The position numbers were made by a program, and so were the translations under genes. Below are positions 26,018 through 34,253 of a DNA stretch of 43,383 nt, in pieces. Source of the stretch: Ruminococcus sp. (GTDB taxonomy: Bacteria; Bacillota; Clostridia; Oscillospirales; Ruminococcaceae); NCBI GenBank assembly GCA_017471405.1, contig JAFUTK010000067.1, positions 1 through 43,383 on the forward strand. Direction: 5' to 3'. The number at the start of each line of letters is the position of its first letter. The stretch's first letter is position 1. The notes under the pieces are model-generated. The model ran no database searches. It was not told the origin of the DNA and was given only the letters and a program-made list of their open reading frames with translations.

Positions 26018-26566
26018 ATGAACAGAATGGGTGCGCTGATAAACCTGCTGCTGGCGATAGGCATAGGCTTTATCATATGGAAGGCGCTGGACGAGCGCCT
26101 CGGAGTTATTGAGCGCATAGTCATACGCTTCAGGCTGCTGCGGCAGAAGCCTTGGGCAGTGATGGCGGTAATGCTCTTGTGCGTGGTGCCGCTGGGCTTC
26201 ATATTTATGATGCTCCGCCTGCCGGAGGTGGTGTACTACACCCTCTCGGGACTGATAATAATCTCCGCCCTGACCCTTTTTGAGGGGGCGAGGGAGTATG
26301 CGGGGGATGAGCCTTTGACCGAGCCCGCCGACACTCAGCCGGAGGAAGCCCCTGCCGAAGAGACCGCCCCGGAGGAGGAGACACCCTCCGAAGAAAAGCC
26401 TGAGGAGCCCTCGCCCGACGACGGTGAAGCCCCCGAAGAAGTCTCGGAGGAAGTTCCCGACGAAGAGCCTGAGGCTCCCGAAGAAGCAGAGCCCTCCGAT
26501 GACACCCCCGAAGAGGAATCCGCACTTGAAGATACTCCGGAAGCACCCGATGAAACAGAACAGTGA
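26018..26566 (+). CDS. Small membrane protein with long acidic Pro/Glu tail
   Basis: Not recognised. It has 182 residues from an ATG with TAGGAGG ten bases upstream. It has three hydrophobic segments (about 6-22, 47-65 and 70-88), with the basic stretch ERIVIRFRLLRQK between the first two. Residues about 95-182 are almost only Glu, Pro, Ala, Asp, Ser and Thr (EEAPAEETAPEEETPSEE and so on), an unstructured strongly negative tail. The tail is longer than the membrane part and is likely cytosolic if the positive loop is inside. It starts 16 bases after the serA terminator and has its own terminator; no promoter is clear, so it may rely on serA readthrough. Confidence 0.72.
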   Translation: MNRMGALINLLLAIGIGFIIWKALDERLGVIERIVIRFRLLRQKPWAVMAVMLLCVVPLGFIFMMLRLPEVVYYTLSGLIIISALTLFEGAREYAGDEPLTEPADTQPEEAPAEETAPEEETPSEEKPEEPSPDDGEAPEEVSEEVPDEEPEAPEEAEPSDDTPEEESALEDTPEAPDETEQ

Positions 26567-26572
26567 TACCTG

Positions 26573-26600
26573 CTCCCCCGCAGCCTGCGGGGGAGTTTTT
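26573..26600 (+). terminator. Terminator of the acidic-tail membrane protein gene
   Basis: CTCCCCCGC (26573-26581), loop AGCCT, GCGGGGGAG (26587-26595) and TTTTT. Confidence 0.9.
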
Positions 26601-26629
26601 ATTTCTATAATATTTTACACAAAATTTCA

Positions 26630-26666
26630 CACAATAATCATAAATATATTGTATAATATTATTGTG
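26630..26666 (+). promoter_or_regulatory. fucO upstream region: -10 box inside a wide inverted repeat
   Basis: TATAAT (26652-26657) without a good -35 (nearest TTCACA at 20 bases). CACAATAAT (26630-26638) and ATTATTGTG (26658-26666) form a 9-bp inverted repeat that brackets the -10. A poor -35 together with a dyad suggests a regulated promoter, possibly activator-dependent. The regulator is unknown. Confidence 0.5.
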
Positions 26667-26717
26667 CCCGGACAGCGGCGCTGCCGGGGATCATTTGTAT
26701 GAAAGGCGGAATGTGTT

Positions 26718-27866
26718 ATGGCAAACAGAATGATACTGAACGAGACCTCCTATTTCGGAGCAGGAGCTATCAGCGAGATAGTCACCGAGGCGAAGAAGAG
26801 AGCCTTCAAGAAGGCGCTGGTCGTTACCGACCCAGACCTGGTCAAGTTCGGAGTTACGGCTAACGTTACCAAGCTGCTGGACGAGGCCGGCATACCCTAT
26901 GAGGTGTTCTCGGATGTAAAGGCCAACCCCACAGTTAAGGTAGTAAAGGCAGGCATCGAGGCCTTCAAGGCAGCAGGCGCTGATTTCATCGTAGCTGTCG
27001 GCGGAGGCTCCTCTATGGATACCGCCAAGGCAATAGGCATTATCATCACCAATCCCGAGTACGCTGACGTTACCTCCCTCGAGGGCGTTGCCGATACCAA
27101 GAACCCCTGCGTGCCCATTATTGCGGTACCCACCACAGCCGGCACCGCCGCAGAGGTAACCATCAACTACGTTATCACCGATGAGGATAACAAGCGCAAG
27201 TTCGTCTGCGTTGACCCTCACGATATCCCCGTCGTTGCAGTCGTTGACTCCCAGATGATGTCCTCTATGCCAAAGGGGCTCACCGCTGCCACCGGTATGG
27301 ACGCTCTGACCCACGCTATCGAGGGCTACACCACCCTTGCCGCCTGGGAGCTTACCGATATGATGCACCTTAAGGCTATAGAGATAATCGCCCGCTCGCT
27401 GCGCAAGGCCGTTGCAAATGACCCTGAGGGCAGAGAGGATATGGCTCTCGGTCAGTACGTTGCCGGAATGGGCTTCTCCAACGTGGGACTGGGCGTAGTT
27501 CACGGTATGGCTCACCCGCTGGGAGCCTTTTATGACACCCCTCACGGCATAGCTAATGCAGTCCTGCTGCCCTATGTTATGACCTACAACGCCCCCTGCA
27601 CCGGTGAGAAGTTCAAGTATATCGCCGAGGCTATGGGTGTTGATACCGCTGGCATGAGCCAGGAGGAGTACAGAGCCGCAGCAGTAAATGCTGTAAAGCA
27701 GCTTTCCAAGGACATCGGCATCCCCGAGAAGCTCCACGAGATAGGCGTCAAGGAGGAGGACCTCCCCGCACTGGCACAGTCCGCCTTCGACGATGTCTGC
27801 ACCGGAGGCAACCCGCGTCCCTGCACCGTAGAATCCATTCTGGAGCTCTACAAGACCGCATTCTGA
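26718..27866 (+). CDS. fucO: Lactaldehyde reductase (1,2-propanediol oxidoreductase)
   Basis: Iron-dependent group III alcohol dehydrogenase that reduces L-lactaldehyde from fucose or rhamnose breakdown to 1,2-propanediol with NADH. It has 382 residues and is strikingly like E. coli FucO from the first residues (MANRMILNET) onward. Features are VGGGSSMDTAKAIGIIITNPE (NAD site), PTTAGTAAEVTINYVITDE, KRKFVCVDPHDIPVVAVVD, and metal ligands in GMDALTHAIEGY (Asp, His) and HGMAHPLGAFYDTPHG (His, His), ending DDVCTGGNPRPCT. It stands alone: no fucose isomerase, kinase or aldolase lies nearby, so it may serve general redox balance or a pathway encoded elsewhere. It has its own terminator. Confidence 0.92.
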   Translation: MANRMILNETSYFGAGAISEIVTEAKKRAFKKALVVTDPDLVKFGVTANVTKLLDEAGIPYEVFSDVKANPTVKVVKAGIEAFKAAGADFIVAVGGGSSMDTAKAIGIIITNPEYADVTSLEGVADTKNPCVPIIAVPTTAGTAAEVTINYVITDEDNKRKFVCVDPHDIPVVAVVDSQMMSSMPKGLTAATGMDALTHAIEGYTTLAAWELTDMMHLKAIEIIARSLRKAVANDPEGREDMALGQYVAGMGFSNVGLGVVHGMAHPLGAFYDTPHGIANAVLLPYVMTYNAPCTGEKFKYIAEAMGVDTAGMSQEEYRAAAVNAVKQLSKDIGIPEKLHEIGVKEEDLPALAQSAFDDVCTGGNPRPCTVESILELYKTAF

Positions 27867-27880
27867 TAATATCCACCTTA

Positions 27881-27912
27881 CCGCCGGAGAAACCATTCTC
27901 CGGCGGTTTTTT
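27881..27912 (+). terminator. Terminator of fucO
   Basis: CCGCCGGAGAA (27881-27891), loop ACCA, TTCTCCGGCGG (27896-27906) and TTTTTT: a strong intrinsic terminator. Confidence 0.95.
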
Positions 27913-27915
27913 GAC

Positions 27916-28158
27916 GTCGCGCCTCATCTTGTGCGGGCGTGTGACCCCTGTGCCGCGATCGGAGCTTGAACGTGATGTGATCTTAGGTGCTTGCATTCCA
28001 CAGGGCTATGATCGTTTCGATGCAACAGTAACAGCAAAGGTATAAACACTGCACCAAATGCACCTCCCCCCTATGGAATGCGAGCACCCACGGCCACAGT
28101 ACTGGCAGACCGCGGTCGCGGCACAAAGACTGTTCGCCCGTATAAGGTGAGGCGCGAC
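27916..28158. repeat. Large imperfect palindromic element (243 bp, non-coding)
   Basis: The ends are inverted: GTCGCGCCTCA (27916-27926) matches the reverse complement of 28148-28158, and similarity continues inward for about 45 bases (CTTnTnCGGGCG, then TGTGCCGCG). An inner pair around GGTGCTTGCATTCCA and its partner GGAATGCGAGCACC continues the pairing, so most of the element could fold as one long interrupted hairpin. It has no coding frame and sits between the fucO terminator and the next promoter. Bases 27931-27962 match 36135-36166 at 25 of 32 positions, so a related element occurs upstream of ilvB. Confidence 0.65.
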
Positions 28159-28171
28159 ATTAAAAAAAGGC

Positions 28172-28200
28172 TTGCATTATTTGCCGAACCGTGGTACAAT
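28172..28200 (+). promoter_or_regulatory. Promoter of the ExbB/ExbD-like cassette
   Basis: TTGCAT (28172-28177), 17 bases, TACAAT (28195-28200), with GTGG in front of the -10 box. Confidence 0.75.
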
Positions 28201-28260
28201 ATAGATGTATAGGCAGACGGCGGTTTGCCCTACTCTTCTGAAAGAAAGGGGAGGCTTGCG

Positions 28261-28767
28261 ATGAAGGGCTTCTTCGGAGTTATTTTCCAGAACCTTATCG
28301 GCTTTGATATGATAATCTTCCTGCTGGCGATAGTCGACGGGATATTCTACCATTTTACAAAAAGAGCAACGGACGAGCTCTACCGCAAAATGCACCTGAC
28401 GGTGTATGTCCCCGGAAGTCACCAGTCCCAGCAGGAGGCTCAACAGGCTCTGAGCGAGTTGCGTGAGGGCGAGGTAGTCCGGATGCGCAACCTTATGGGC
28501 AGGCTCTATTCCGTATTCGTAAACATCACCGGCATATTCCCGCTGCTGGGAATACTGGGTACCGTTTCCTCACTGCTTACTCTGGTGCAGGATATGTCCG
28601 ACGTGCAGGGCAGCTTCTACGGAGCCCTGACCTCCACCTTCTGGGGGCTGGTGTTCGCCATTGCCTTCAAGCTTATGGACGGCGTTATCAGCGCTAAGAT
28701 AGAGGATAACGAAAAGACCGTTGCCCTCTACCTTGAAAGAAACTCCTCAAGGGAGGAGCAGTACTGA
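28261..28767 (+). CDS. MotA/TolQ/ExbB-family proton channel protein
   Basis: Predicted inner subunit of an ion-driven motor complex. It has 168 residues from the ATG at 28261 (AAAGGGGAGG upstream), shorter than usual ExbB/TolQ (about 220-240). A first membrane segment (about 9-28) is followed by a cytosolic part (about 35-90). Then come two closely linked segments: GIFPLLGILGTVSSLL (the G-LGT motif of the family) and FYGALTSTFWGLVFAIAFKLMDG (the AL-T-GL pattern). Where ExbB has Glu before Ala-Leu there seems to be Gly, as alignment suggests. It is the first gene of a three-gene unit with two ExbD/TolR-like proteins. Energised outer-membrane work is not expected in a monoderm host, so the task is unknown. 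Confidence 0.8.
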   Translation: MKGFFGVIFQNLIGFDMIIFLLAIVDGIFYHFTKRATDELYRKMHLTVYVPGSHQSQQEAQQALSELREGEVVRMRNLMGRLYSVFVNITGIFPLLGILGTVSSLLTLVQDMSDVQGSFYGALTSTFWGLVFAIAFKLMDGVISAKIEDNEKTVALYLERNSSREEQY

Positions 28768-28800
28768 TTCTGAAATTATCGGCCGGAAGGAGGCGGTGAG

Positions 28801-29370
28801 ATGAACAAGAACAAGGGGCTCATCATCGAGCTGACCTCTCTGCTCGATGTTATACTCATTATGCTCTTCTGGGTGATGATGGTGTCCTCCGATAAGGCGG
28901 ACAAGGCCGAGCAAAAGGCAGAGCAGGACATCGCCGCTGCCAATACCCGCGCCGAGCAGCAGATAGAGGAGGCCAACCGCAATGCGGAGGAGGTCATCGC
29001 TCAGAAGGAAAAGGAGCTGGACGGCAAGCTGACCCAGTACAGAGAGACCATCGAGGGCTTTGCCGACGGCGAGATGCTTTCCATCTCCATTACATATGTG
29101 GACAGCAGAGAGATGCTCTCCTTTACCCGTTTCGGCGAGCAGCTCTCATCGGTGATGCTCACCAGCTACTCAAATATTGAGTACGAGATACGCAGGGTGC
29201 TGGATATGCTCCCCGCAAAGGACGGCGGGATAATTCTGGCGGCCTTCATCTACGACGGCAACACAGTCCTCTACCGGGACGTTGAAGCGGTGCGCAAGGC
29301 GCTGGAAACACTCAGCAAGGACTACGAGGGCATCTATTTTGCATACATAAATACCAGCGGAAGAAGCTGA
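28801..29370 (+). CDS. ExbD/TolR-like protein with coiled coil
   Basis: Likely partner of the channel protein. It has 189 residues. One N-terminal membrane segment, LTSLLDVILIMLFWVMMV (residues 11-28), carries an Asp at the position where ExbD and TolR bind the proton. A long charged helix, likely a coiled coil (about 32-82, rich in Ala, Glu, Gln, Lys), follows. The soluble C-terminal domain (about 88-189) contains ISITYVDSREMLSFTRFGE, KDGGIILAAFIYDGNTVLYRDVEAVRKALETL and YEGIYFAYINTS, reminiscent of the ExbD/TolR extracytoplasmic domain but extended. It begins 33 bases after the channel gene (GGAAGGAGG upstream). A distant MotB relationship is an alternative; no OmpA-like peptidoglycan-binding motif is seen. 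Confidence 0.7.
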   Translation: MNKNKGLIIELTSLLDVILIMLFWVMMVSSDKADKAEQKAEQDIAAANTRAEQQIEEANRNAEEVIAQKEKELDGKLTQYRETIEGFADGEMLSISITYVDSREMLSFTRFGEQLSSVMLTSYSNIEYEIRRVLDMLPAKDGGIILAAFIYDGNTVLYRDVEAVRKALETLSKDYEGIYFAYINTSGRS

Positions 29371-29400
29371 AAATAATATATCCGAAGGGAGTTAAATTCT

Positions 29401-29913
29401 ATGAGCGACAAGAACTATATCCACCCGGCACAGAAGCGTCAGGCGGAGCACGAGAAGCGCAAGGAGAAGAAAAAGAAGAAGAGGGGACTGCTCTGGTTCC
29501 TGCTGATACTGCTCCTGCTGGCCGCACTTATCGGCGGCATCGGCTTTGGCCAGGGCTGGTTTGACGGCGACGGCAAGGGCAAGGGCGACGGTGAAGCCTC
29601 CTCTGTGGAGAGCGCCTCCGACGCAAGCTCCAACGATGCCTCCGCCGACGATAGCTCCGAGGCCGAAAAGACTACCGTTACCGTAAAGGTATCCGGCAGC
29701 ACCTATATCTACAACGGCTCCGAGCGCACACTTGAGGACCTCAAGAGTGATTTGGGGCTTCTGGACAAGAACGCTGTAATCATCGAGGTAGTTGACGACA
29801 CCGCAGTTGCTAACGCCGTTACCTCGCTGCACGAGCTGCTGGATGACATCGGTTTGGCTTACACAGACACCACAGCTGCCCCTGCGGCAGACGATACCTC
29901 GTCAGAGGCTTGA
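29401..29913 (+). CDS. Membrane-anchored protein with ExbD-like C-terminal domain
   Basis: Third gene of the cassette, 170 residues. It has a very basic start (KRQAEHEKRKEKKKKKRG), one membrane segment (LLWFLLILLLLAALIGGIGF, about 30-49), a Gly/Asp/Ser-rich flexible linker (to about 92) and a small folded domain (about 93-160). That domain has TVTVKVSGSTYIYNGSERT, LEDLKSDLGLLDKNAVIIEVVDD and AVANAVTSLHELLDDIGLAYT. The order of a strand, a helix, a strand ending in Asp, then a helix and strand matches the ExbD/TolR periplasmic domain. It is 30 bases after the second gene with GAAGGGAG upstream. It may be a second stator-like partner or a substrate-contacting subunit; this is inference from fold pattern. 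Confidence 0.65.
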   Translation: MSDKNYIHPAQKRQAEHEKRKEKKKKKRGLLWFLLILLLLAALIGGIGFGQGWFDGDGKGKGDGEASSVESASDASSNDASADDSSEAEKTTVTVKVSGSTYIYNGSERTLEDLKSDLGLLDKNAVIIEVVDDTAVANAVTSLHELLDDIGLAYTDTTAAPAADDTSSEA

Positions 29914-29951
29914 CCCTGCGCTTAAGTGCAATGAGCTATTGCTTTCCGGCG

Positions 29952-29990
29952 CAAAAGGGTATCCCCGCCGCAGGCGGCGAGGACATTTTG
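29952..29990. repeat. Weak hairpin resembling the composite element (degenerate)
   Basis: CAAAAGGGTATCCCCGCC, then GCA, then GGCGGCGAGGACATTTTG. The GC tips pair and the AAAA/TTTT bases pair, but the middle does not. The sequence CGG...AAAAGGGTATC...CCC follows the consensus seen at 22.9 and 31.5 kb, so it may be a decayed copy. Confidence 0.4.
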
Positions 29991-30000
29991 AGCAGAGTTA

Positions 30001-30040
30001 AAAAAGCTATCCCGTCCCCAGCGGCGCGGGATAGCTTTCT
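30001..30040 (+). terminator. Terminator of the ExbB/ExbD-like cassette
   Basis: AAAGCTATCCCG (30003-30014) and CGGGATAGCTTT (30027-30038), flanked by A residues left and TCT right: a 12-bp stem about 90 bases after the last gene. Confidence 0.75.
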
Positions 30041-30072
30041 GCGCCCATAAATACCTGAAGGGAGGAAACAGT

Positions 30073-30927
30073 ATGAACGGATATGCCAAGGCTGCACTTA
30101 CAGCCCTGACCGTCACCACCGCCGGCTGGACGCTGGTTCAGAACCGTATGCTCTCGGTGCAGCGGCTGGAGGTGACGCTTAAAAACCTGCCCGCAGGCTT
30201 TGAGGGCAAGCGTATACTGCACCTCTCCGACCTTCATAAGAAGCGCTACGGCGAGGGCTTCAACAACCTGATAAACTCCTGCGCCTTTCTGGAGCCGGAC
30301 TATATCTTTTTCACCGGAGACCTGTTCAGCCGTACTGAAACTGATATGGAGCCCAAGCTGGTGCTGATGAAGCGGCTGATGAAGCTGGCGCCGGTCTATT
30401 ACGTCGTGGGAAATCACGAGACCGACCGTCCCGACCGCTCGCAGGTGCTGAATGAAGCGATGCTTAAGCTGGGCGTGCACGTTCTCATAAATAGCTCGGA
30501 GCAAATAACCCTCGGGGACGAGCATATTAACGTAATCGGGACGGCGCTGCCCCGGGAGCATTACCGTAACACCAAGGGCGGCTTCTCCGGCAGAATGGCC
30601 GTCACAAAGGAGCTGCTTGACCGCCTTGTAGGCAGACCTGAGGCGGGGAACGTGAACCTGCTGCTCTCCCACGACCCCCTGCCCTTTGAGGCTTACGCTG
30701 AGTGGGGCGCAGACCTGACCTTTTCGGGGCACGTTCACGGCGGAGTGGTAAGGCTGCCGTTTGTCGGCGGGCTGCTCTCACCTGAGCGGCGCTTCTTCCC
30801 CAAGTACACCAAGGGTCTCTACCGCATCGGGGAAGCTCAGATGGCAGTCTCCGCTGGGCTGGGTAAGTTCAGACTTAACAATCCCTCCCATGTTCTGCTG
30901 GTAACTTTGAGGACGGAGCAGAGCTGA
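30073..30927 (+). CDS. Membrane-associated metallophosphoesterase (YkuE-type)
   Basis: Calcineurin-like phosphoesterase of 284 residues with an N-terminal hydrophobic segment (about 5-22) that should hold it to the membrane. The five metal-binding blocks are all visible: LSDLHKK (D-x-H, about 53), FTGDLFSR (GD), VVGNHETD (GNHE), LLSHDPLPF (H) and FSGHVHGGVVRLP (GHxH). YkuE-like enzymes of this pattern act on lipid-linked or wall-related phosphate esters in some bacteria; the substrate here is unknown. The ATG is preceded by GGGAGGAAA. It follows the ExbB/ExbD-like cassette but is separated from it by a terminator, so shared regulation is uncertain. An ACGGT/ACCGT mini-hairpin comes right after the stop. 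Confidence 0.88.
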   Translation: MNGYAKAALTALTVTTAGWTLVQNRMLSVQRLEVTLKNLPAGFEGKRILHLSDLHKKRYGEGFNNLINSCAFLEPDYIFFTGDLFSRTETDMEPKLVLMKRLMKLAPVYYVVGNHETDRPDRSQVLNEAMLKLGVHVLINSSEQITLGDEHINVIGTALPREHYRNTKGGFSGRMAVTKELLDRLVGRPEAGNVNLLLSHDPLPFEAYAEWGADLTFSGHVHGGVVRLPFVGGLLSPERRFFPKYTKGLYRIGEAQMAVSAGLGKFRLNNPSHVLLVTLRTEQS

Positions 30928-31015
30928 CGGTAAGGCTCACCGTGACAATCCTCATCAACAAAGCGGGGCTGCTATCGTCAAAATGCACAAACTCAAAAAA
31001 ATATCAAAAAAAGGC

Positions 31016-31044
31016 TTGACAAATGCTTTGAAATAGCGTATAAT
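31016..31044 (+). promoter_or_regulatory. Consensus promoter of the tRNA cluster
   Basis: TTGACA (31016-31021), 17 bases, TATAAT (31039-31044), a perfect match, 27 bases before the first tRNA. Confidence 0.9.
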
Positions 31045-31070
31045 ATCTTATGTTGCGAAACACACAGCTC

Positions 31071-31146
31071 GGGAGCTTAGCTCAGCTGGGAGAGCGTCTG
31101 CCTTACAAGCAGAGGGTCATAGGTTCGAGCCCTATAGTTCCCACCA
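31071..31146 (+). tRNA. tRNA-Val (anticodon TAC)
   Basis: 76 bases with encoded CCA. The acceptor stem is GGGAGCT/AGTTCCC, the anticodon loop CTTACAA gives TAC, and the T loop is TTCGAGC. First of four clustered tRNAs sharing one promoter and one terminator. Confidence 0.95.
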
Positions 31147-31222
31147 AGTAGCGCTGGCGGCTAATGCCGCCTCCGCTAACTTTTTTCTGAAACGCGGCGA
31201 GATGCCGGTTTCGGATCTATGC

Positions 31223-31299
31223 GGCCGGGTAGTTCAGTTGGTTAGAACGCCAGCCTGTCACGCTGGAGGTCGTGGGTTCGAGCCCCATTCCGGTCGCCA
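31223..31299 (+). tRNA. tRNA-Asp (anticodon GTC)
   Basis: 77 bases with encoded CCA. The acceptor stem GGCCGGG/TCCGGTC includes two G-U pairs, the D stem is GTTC/GAAC, and the anticodon loop CTGTCAC gives GTC. The 76-base spacer after tRNA-Val holds GGCGGC-TAAT-GCCGCC (31156-31171). Confidence 0.94.
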
Positions 31300-31303
31300 A
31301 TAT

Positions 31304-31379
31304 GCTTCTGTAGCTCGGTCGGTCGAGCAGAGGACTGAAAATCCTCGTGTCGATGGTTCGATTCCGTCCGGAAGCACCA
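31304..31379 (+). tRNA. tRNA-Phe (anticodon GAA)
   Basis: 76 bases with encoded CCA. The acceptor stem is GCTTCTG/CGGAAGC with one G-U pair, the anticodon stem is GAGGA/TCCTC, and the loop CTGAAAA gives GAA. Four bases separate it from tRNA-Asp. Confidence 0.94.
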
Positions 31380-31385
31380 TTATAT

Positions 31386-31461
31386 GCGGATTTAGCTCAT
31401 CTGGTAGAGCGCCACCTTGCCAAGGTGGAGGTAGCGAGTTCGAGCCTCGTAATCCGCTCCA
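31386..31461 (+). tRNA. tRNA-Gly (anticodon GCC)
   Basis: 76 bases with encoded CCA. The acceptor stem is GCGGATT/AATCCGC, the anticodon stem is CCACC/GGTGG, and the loop TTGCCAA gives GCC. Confidence 0.95.
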
Positions 31462-31463
31462 GC

Positions 31464-31496
31464 AAGCCGCTGCACGATATGTGCGGCGGCTTTTTT
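31464..31496 (+). terminator. Terminator of the tRNA cluster
   Basis: AAGCCGC and TGCAC (31464-31475) pair with GTGC and GGCGGCTT (31481-31492), followed by TTTTTT. Confidence 0.9.
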
Positions 31497-31509
31497 GTGC
31501 CATAGCCTC

Positions 31510-31581
31510 GCCGCTTTCAGCGGCTCGGGAAGTTCGGAAAAAGGTATTCTCCCCCGTAGGGGGGGAGAATACCTTTTTTCG
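31510..31581. repeat. Composite hairpin element (copy 4)
   Basis: Small hairpin GCCGCT-TTC-AGCGGC (31510-31524), then TCGGGAAGTT, then a 21-bp stem. The left arm is CGGAAAAAGGTATTCTCCCCC-like (31535-31555), with a five-base loop, and the right arm (31561-31581) has one mismatch. It is the same order and linker style as copy 3 at 22906-22977. It lies beyond the tRNA terminator, before the ilvC terminator. Confidence 0.8.
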
Positions 31582-31625
31582 TCGAATATGCGGTCAGGGG
31601 GTGTTTATTCCGCTGAATAGCCGCA

Positions 31626-31660
31626 AGAAAAAACGCCGCACAGATTTCTGTGCGGCGTTT
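31626..31660 (-). terminator. Terminator of ilvC
   Basis: AAACGCCGCACAG/CTGTGCGGCGTTT (31631-31643, 31648-31660), followed on the minus strand by TTTCTTG. A 13-bp perfect stem 28 bases after the ilvC stop. Confidence 0.88.
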
Positions 31661-31688
31661 CCTATAATACAGTTTTATCGGAGGGTCA

Positions 31689-32910
<1,222 letters not shown>

Positions 32911-32914
32911 GTGA

Positions 32915-33412
32915 TTATTTCTTTGCCGTAATGCTCTCCGAGCCCTTCTGGATAGCGATGGTGCCTGTCCTTACCAGCTCGATGATGCCGTAGGGGGCGA
33001 CTATCTCGATGAAGCGCTCCAGCTTGTTGTAGCGGGCGCATATCTCGAGGGTAACGGTGGTGAGGGTGACGTCCACTATTTTAGCCTCGGTCATTTCGGC
33101 GATGGTCATAATCTCGCTGCGCTTGTCGGCAGGGCAGTTAAGCTTTACCATCATAAGCTCTCTGGCAAAGCACTCATCCTTCTGGAGAGTTCTTACCTTG
33201 ATGACCTCAATGAGCTTGTTCAGCTGCTTTTCGATCTGCTCGACGGTATGCTCGTCGCCGTCAGCGATGATGGTGATGCGGGATACCTCCGGGTCGTTGG
33301 TGGGGCCTACCGCAAGGCTCTCGATGTTGAAGCCGCGCCTTGAAAAAAGCCCGGTGATGCGGGAGAGCACGCCGCTGTGATTTTCCACGAGTACTGAAAT
33401 AGTGTGCTTCAT
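32915..33412 (-). CDS. ilvN: Acetolactate synthase small (regulatory) subunit
   Basis: Regulatory partner of IlvB that gives valine feedback. It has 165 residues, normal for the short IlvN/IlvH type. The N-terminal ACT domain is clear: MKHTISVLVENHSGVLSRITGLFSRRGFNIESLAVGPTNDPEVSRITII. The second domain carries RELMMVKLNC, TTVTLEICARYNKLERFIEIVAPYGIIELVRTGTIAI. It starts six bases after the end of a lipoprotein gene that separates it from ilvB, an unusual gene order; the two genes appear translationally coupled. Confidence 0.95.
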   Translation of the reverse strand: MKHTISVLVENHSGVLSRITGLFSRRGFNIESLAVGPTNDPEVSRITIIADGDEHTVEQIEKQLNKLIEVIKVRTLQKDECFARELMMVKLNCPADKRSEIMTIAEMTEAKIVDVTLTTVTLEICARYNKLERFIEIVAPYGIIELVRTGTIAIQKGSESITAKK

Positions 33413-33418
33413 ATTTAT

Positions 33419-34231
33419 TTATCCCTCCGTGAATTTGAATGTCTTCATTATCTCATCGGCCTCTTTGCTGACCTCGTCATAGAGCTCGGGGGTCGAGGAG
33501 AAGGAAACGATATACTGGTAGCCCTTGTGGAAGGTGTAGAACTGTCTTGCCCTTGCCTGCGCCTCTGGGAGGTCATAGGCGGTGTAGAGCTCCAAGAACT
33601 CGCCGTCGCCGTACTTGACAACTCCGCGGCTCTCGAGAGTGGCACCCTCAATGGAGCTGAACTGGGTCTCGAACTGAGCGGAGAGCAGCTCGGCAACGTC
33701 GTTGATGGTCAGGCTCTCGAACATAGCCTCATAGGTGGGCTTTACCACAGTCAGAGCGGGAGCGCCGTCGGTAAGGTCGCCGTCGTCATAGTAGAGGAAG
33801 ATGTCCATTCCCTCGAAGTCATCAGTGCTGACGCCCAGCTGGTCTTCAACTGCGCCGGCGACCTCCTCCGAGAGCGCATCGGCATTAGCGCCCACATCTA
33901 TCCACTTGTCGCTCACCTCAAGAGAGTAGCCTGTTCCCTTGATGATTGTGCCGCCGTCGAGGTGATAGTCGGGAGTATCGGCAGTGCTTTCGTCAGCCTT
34001 GGAGCTGTCGGGAGCCTTCTCATCTTCTGAGGAGGTGTCCTCCGGCTTGCTTTCCTCATCATCCTGCTTTCCCTCGCTGCTTGCATCATCTGCATCCGCA
34101 GCGGCGACGGTAGTTGTGGTGGTTGTGTCCTTATCCTCTGTGTCCTTTTCGCTGCTGGAATCCTTTTTGCCGCAGGCAGTCATGGATATGCACATAACAG
34201 CGCAGAGCAGAGCCAAAAGTTTTTTCTTCAT
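33419..34231 (-). CDS. Lipoprotein of unknown function inserted between ilvB and ilvN
   Basis: Secreted lipid-anchored protein, 270 residues from the ATG at 34231 (MKKKLLALLCAVMCISMTAC, lipobox MTAC, lipidated Cys20). A start at 34246 would add five residues. A long acidic Ser/Thr/Asp/Glu linker (about 25-95) precedes a folded domain with GTGYSLEVSDKWIDVG, FEGMDIFLYYDDGD, LTVVKPTYEAMFESL, RQFYTFHKGYQYIVSFSS and the C-terminal DEIMKTFKF. This pattern (GYSLEVSDKWID..., ending in a helix plus FKF) is like PsbP/DcrB-type lipoprotein domains. Its start lies 22 bases after the ilvB stop and its end six bases before ilvN, so it is embedded in the branched-chain amino-acid operon with no functional reason visible. 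Confidence 0.85.
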   Translation of the reverse strand: MKKKLLALLCAVMCISMTACGKKDSSSEKDTEDKDTTTTTTVAAADADDASSEGKQDDEESKPEDTSSEDEKAPDSSKADESTADTPDYHLDGGTIIKGTGYSLEVSDKWIDVGANADALSEEVAGAVEDQLGVSTDDFEGMDIFLYYDDGDLTDGAPALTVVKPTYEAMFESLTINDVAELLSAQFETQFSSIEGATLESRGVVKYGDGEFLELYTAYDLPEAQARARQFYTFHKGYQYIVSFSSTPELYDEVSKEADEIMKTFKFTEG

Positions 34232-34253
34232 TCTGCTTTCCCCCATAGTATTT

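Noticed and set aside
27916-28158. Complete insertion sequence
   Set aside because: Inverted ends are present, but it is only 243 bp and has no transposase frame; kept as a non-coding element.
31258-31503. Minus-strand open frame across the tRNA genes
   Set aside because: Of the familiar false type produced by tRNA sequence (GSNPRPPA-like ends); the tRNAs explain the region.
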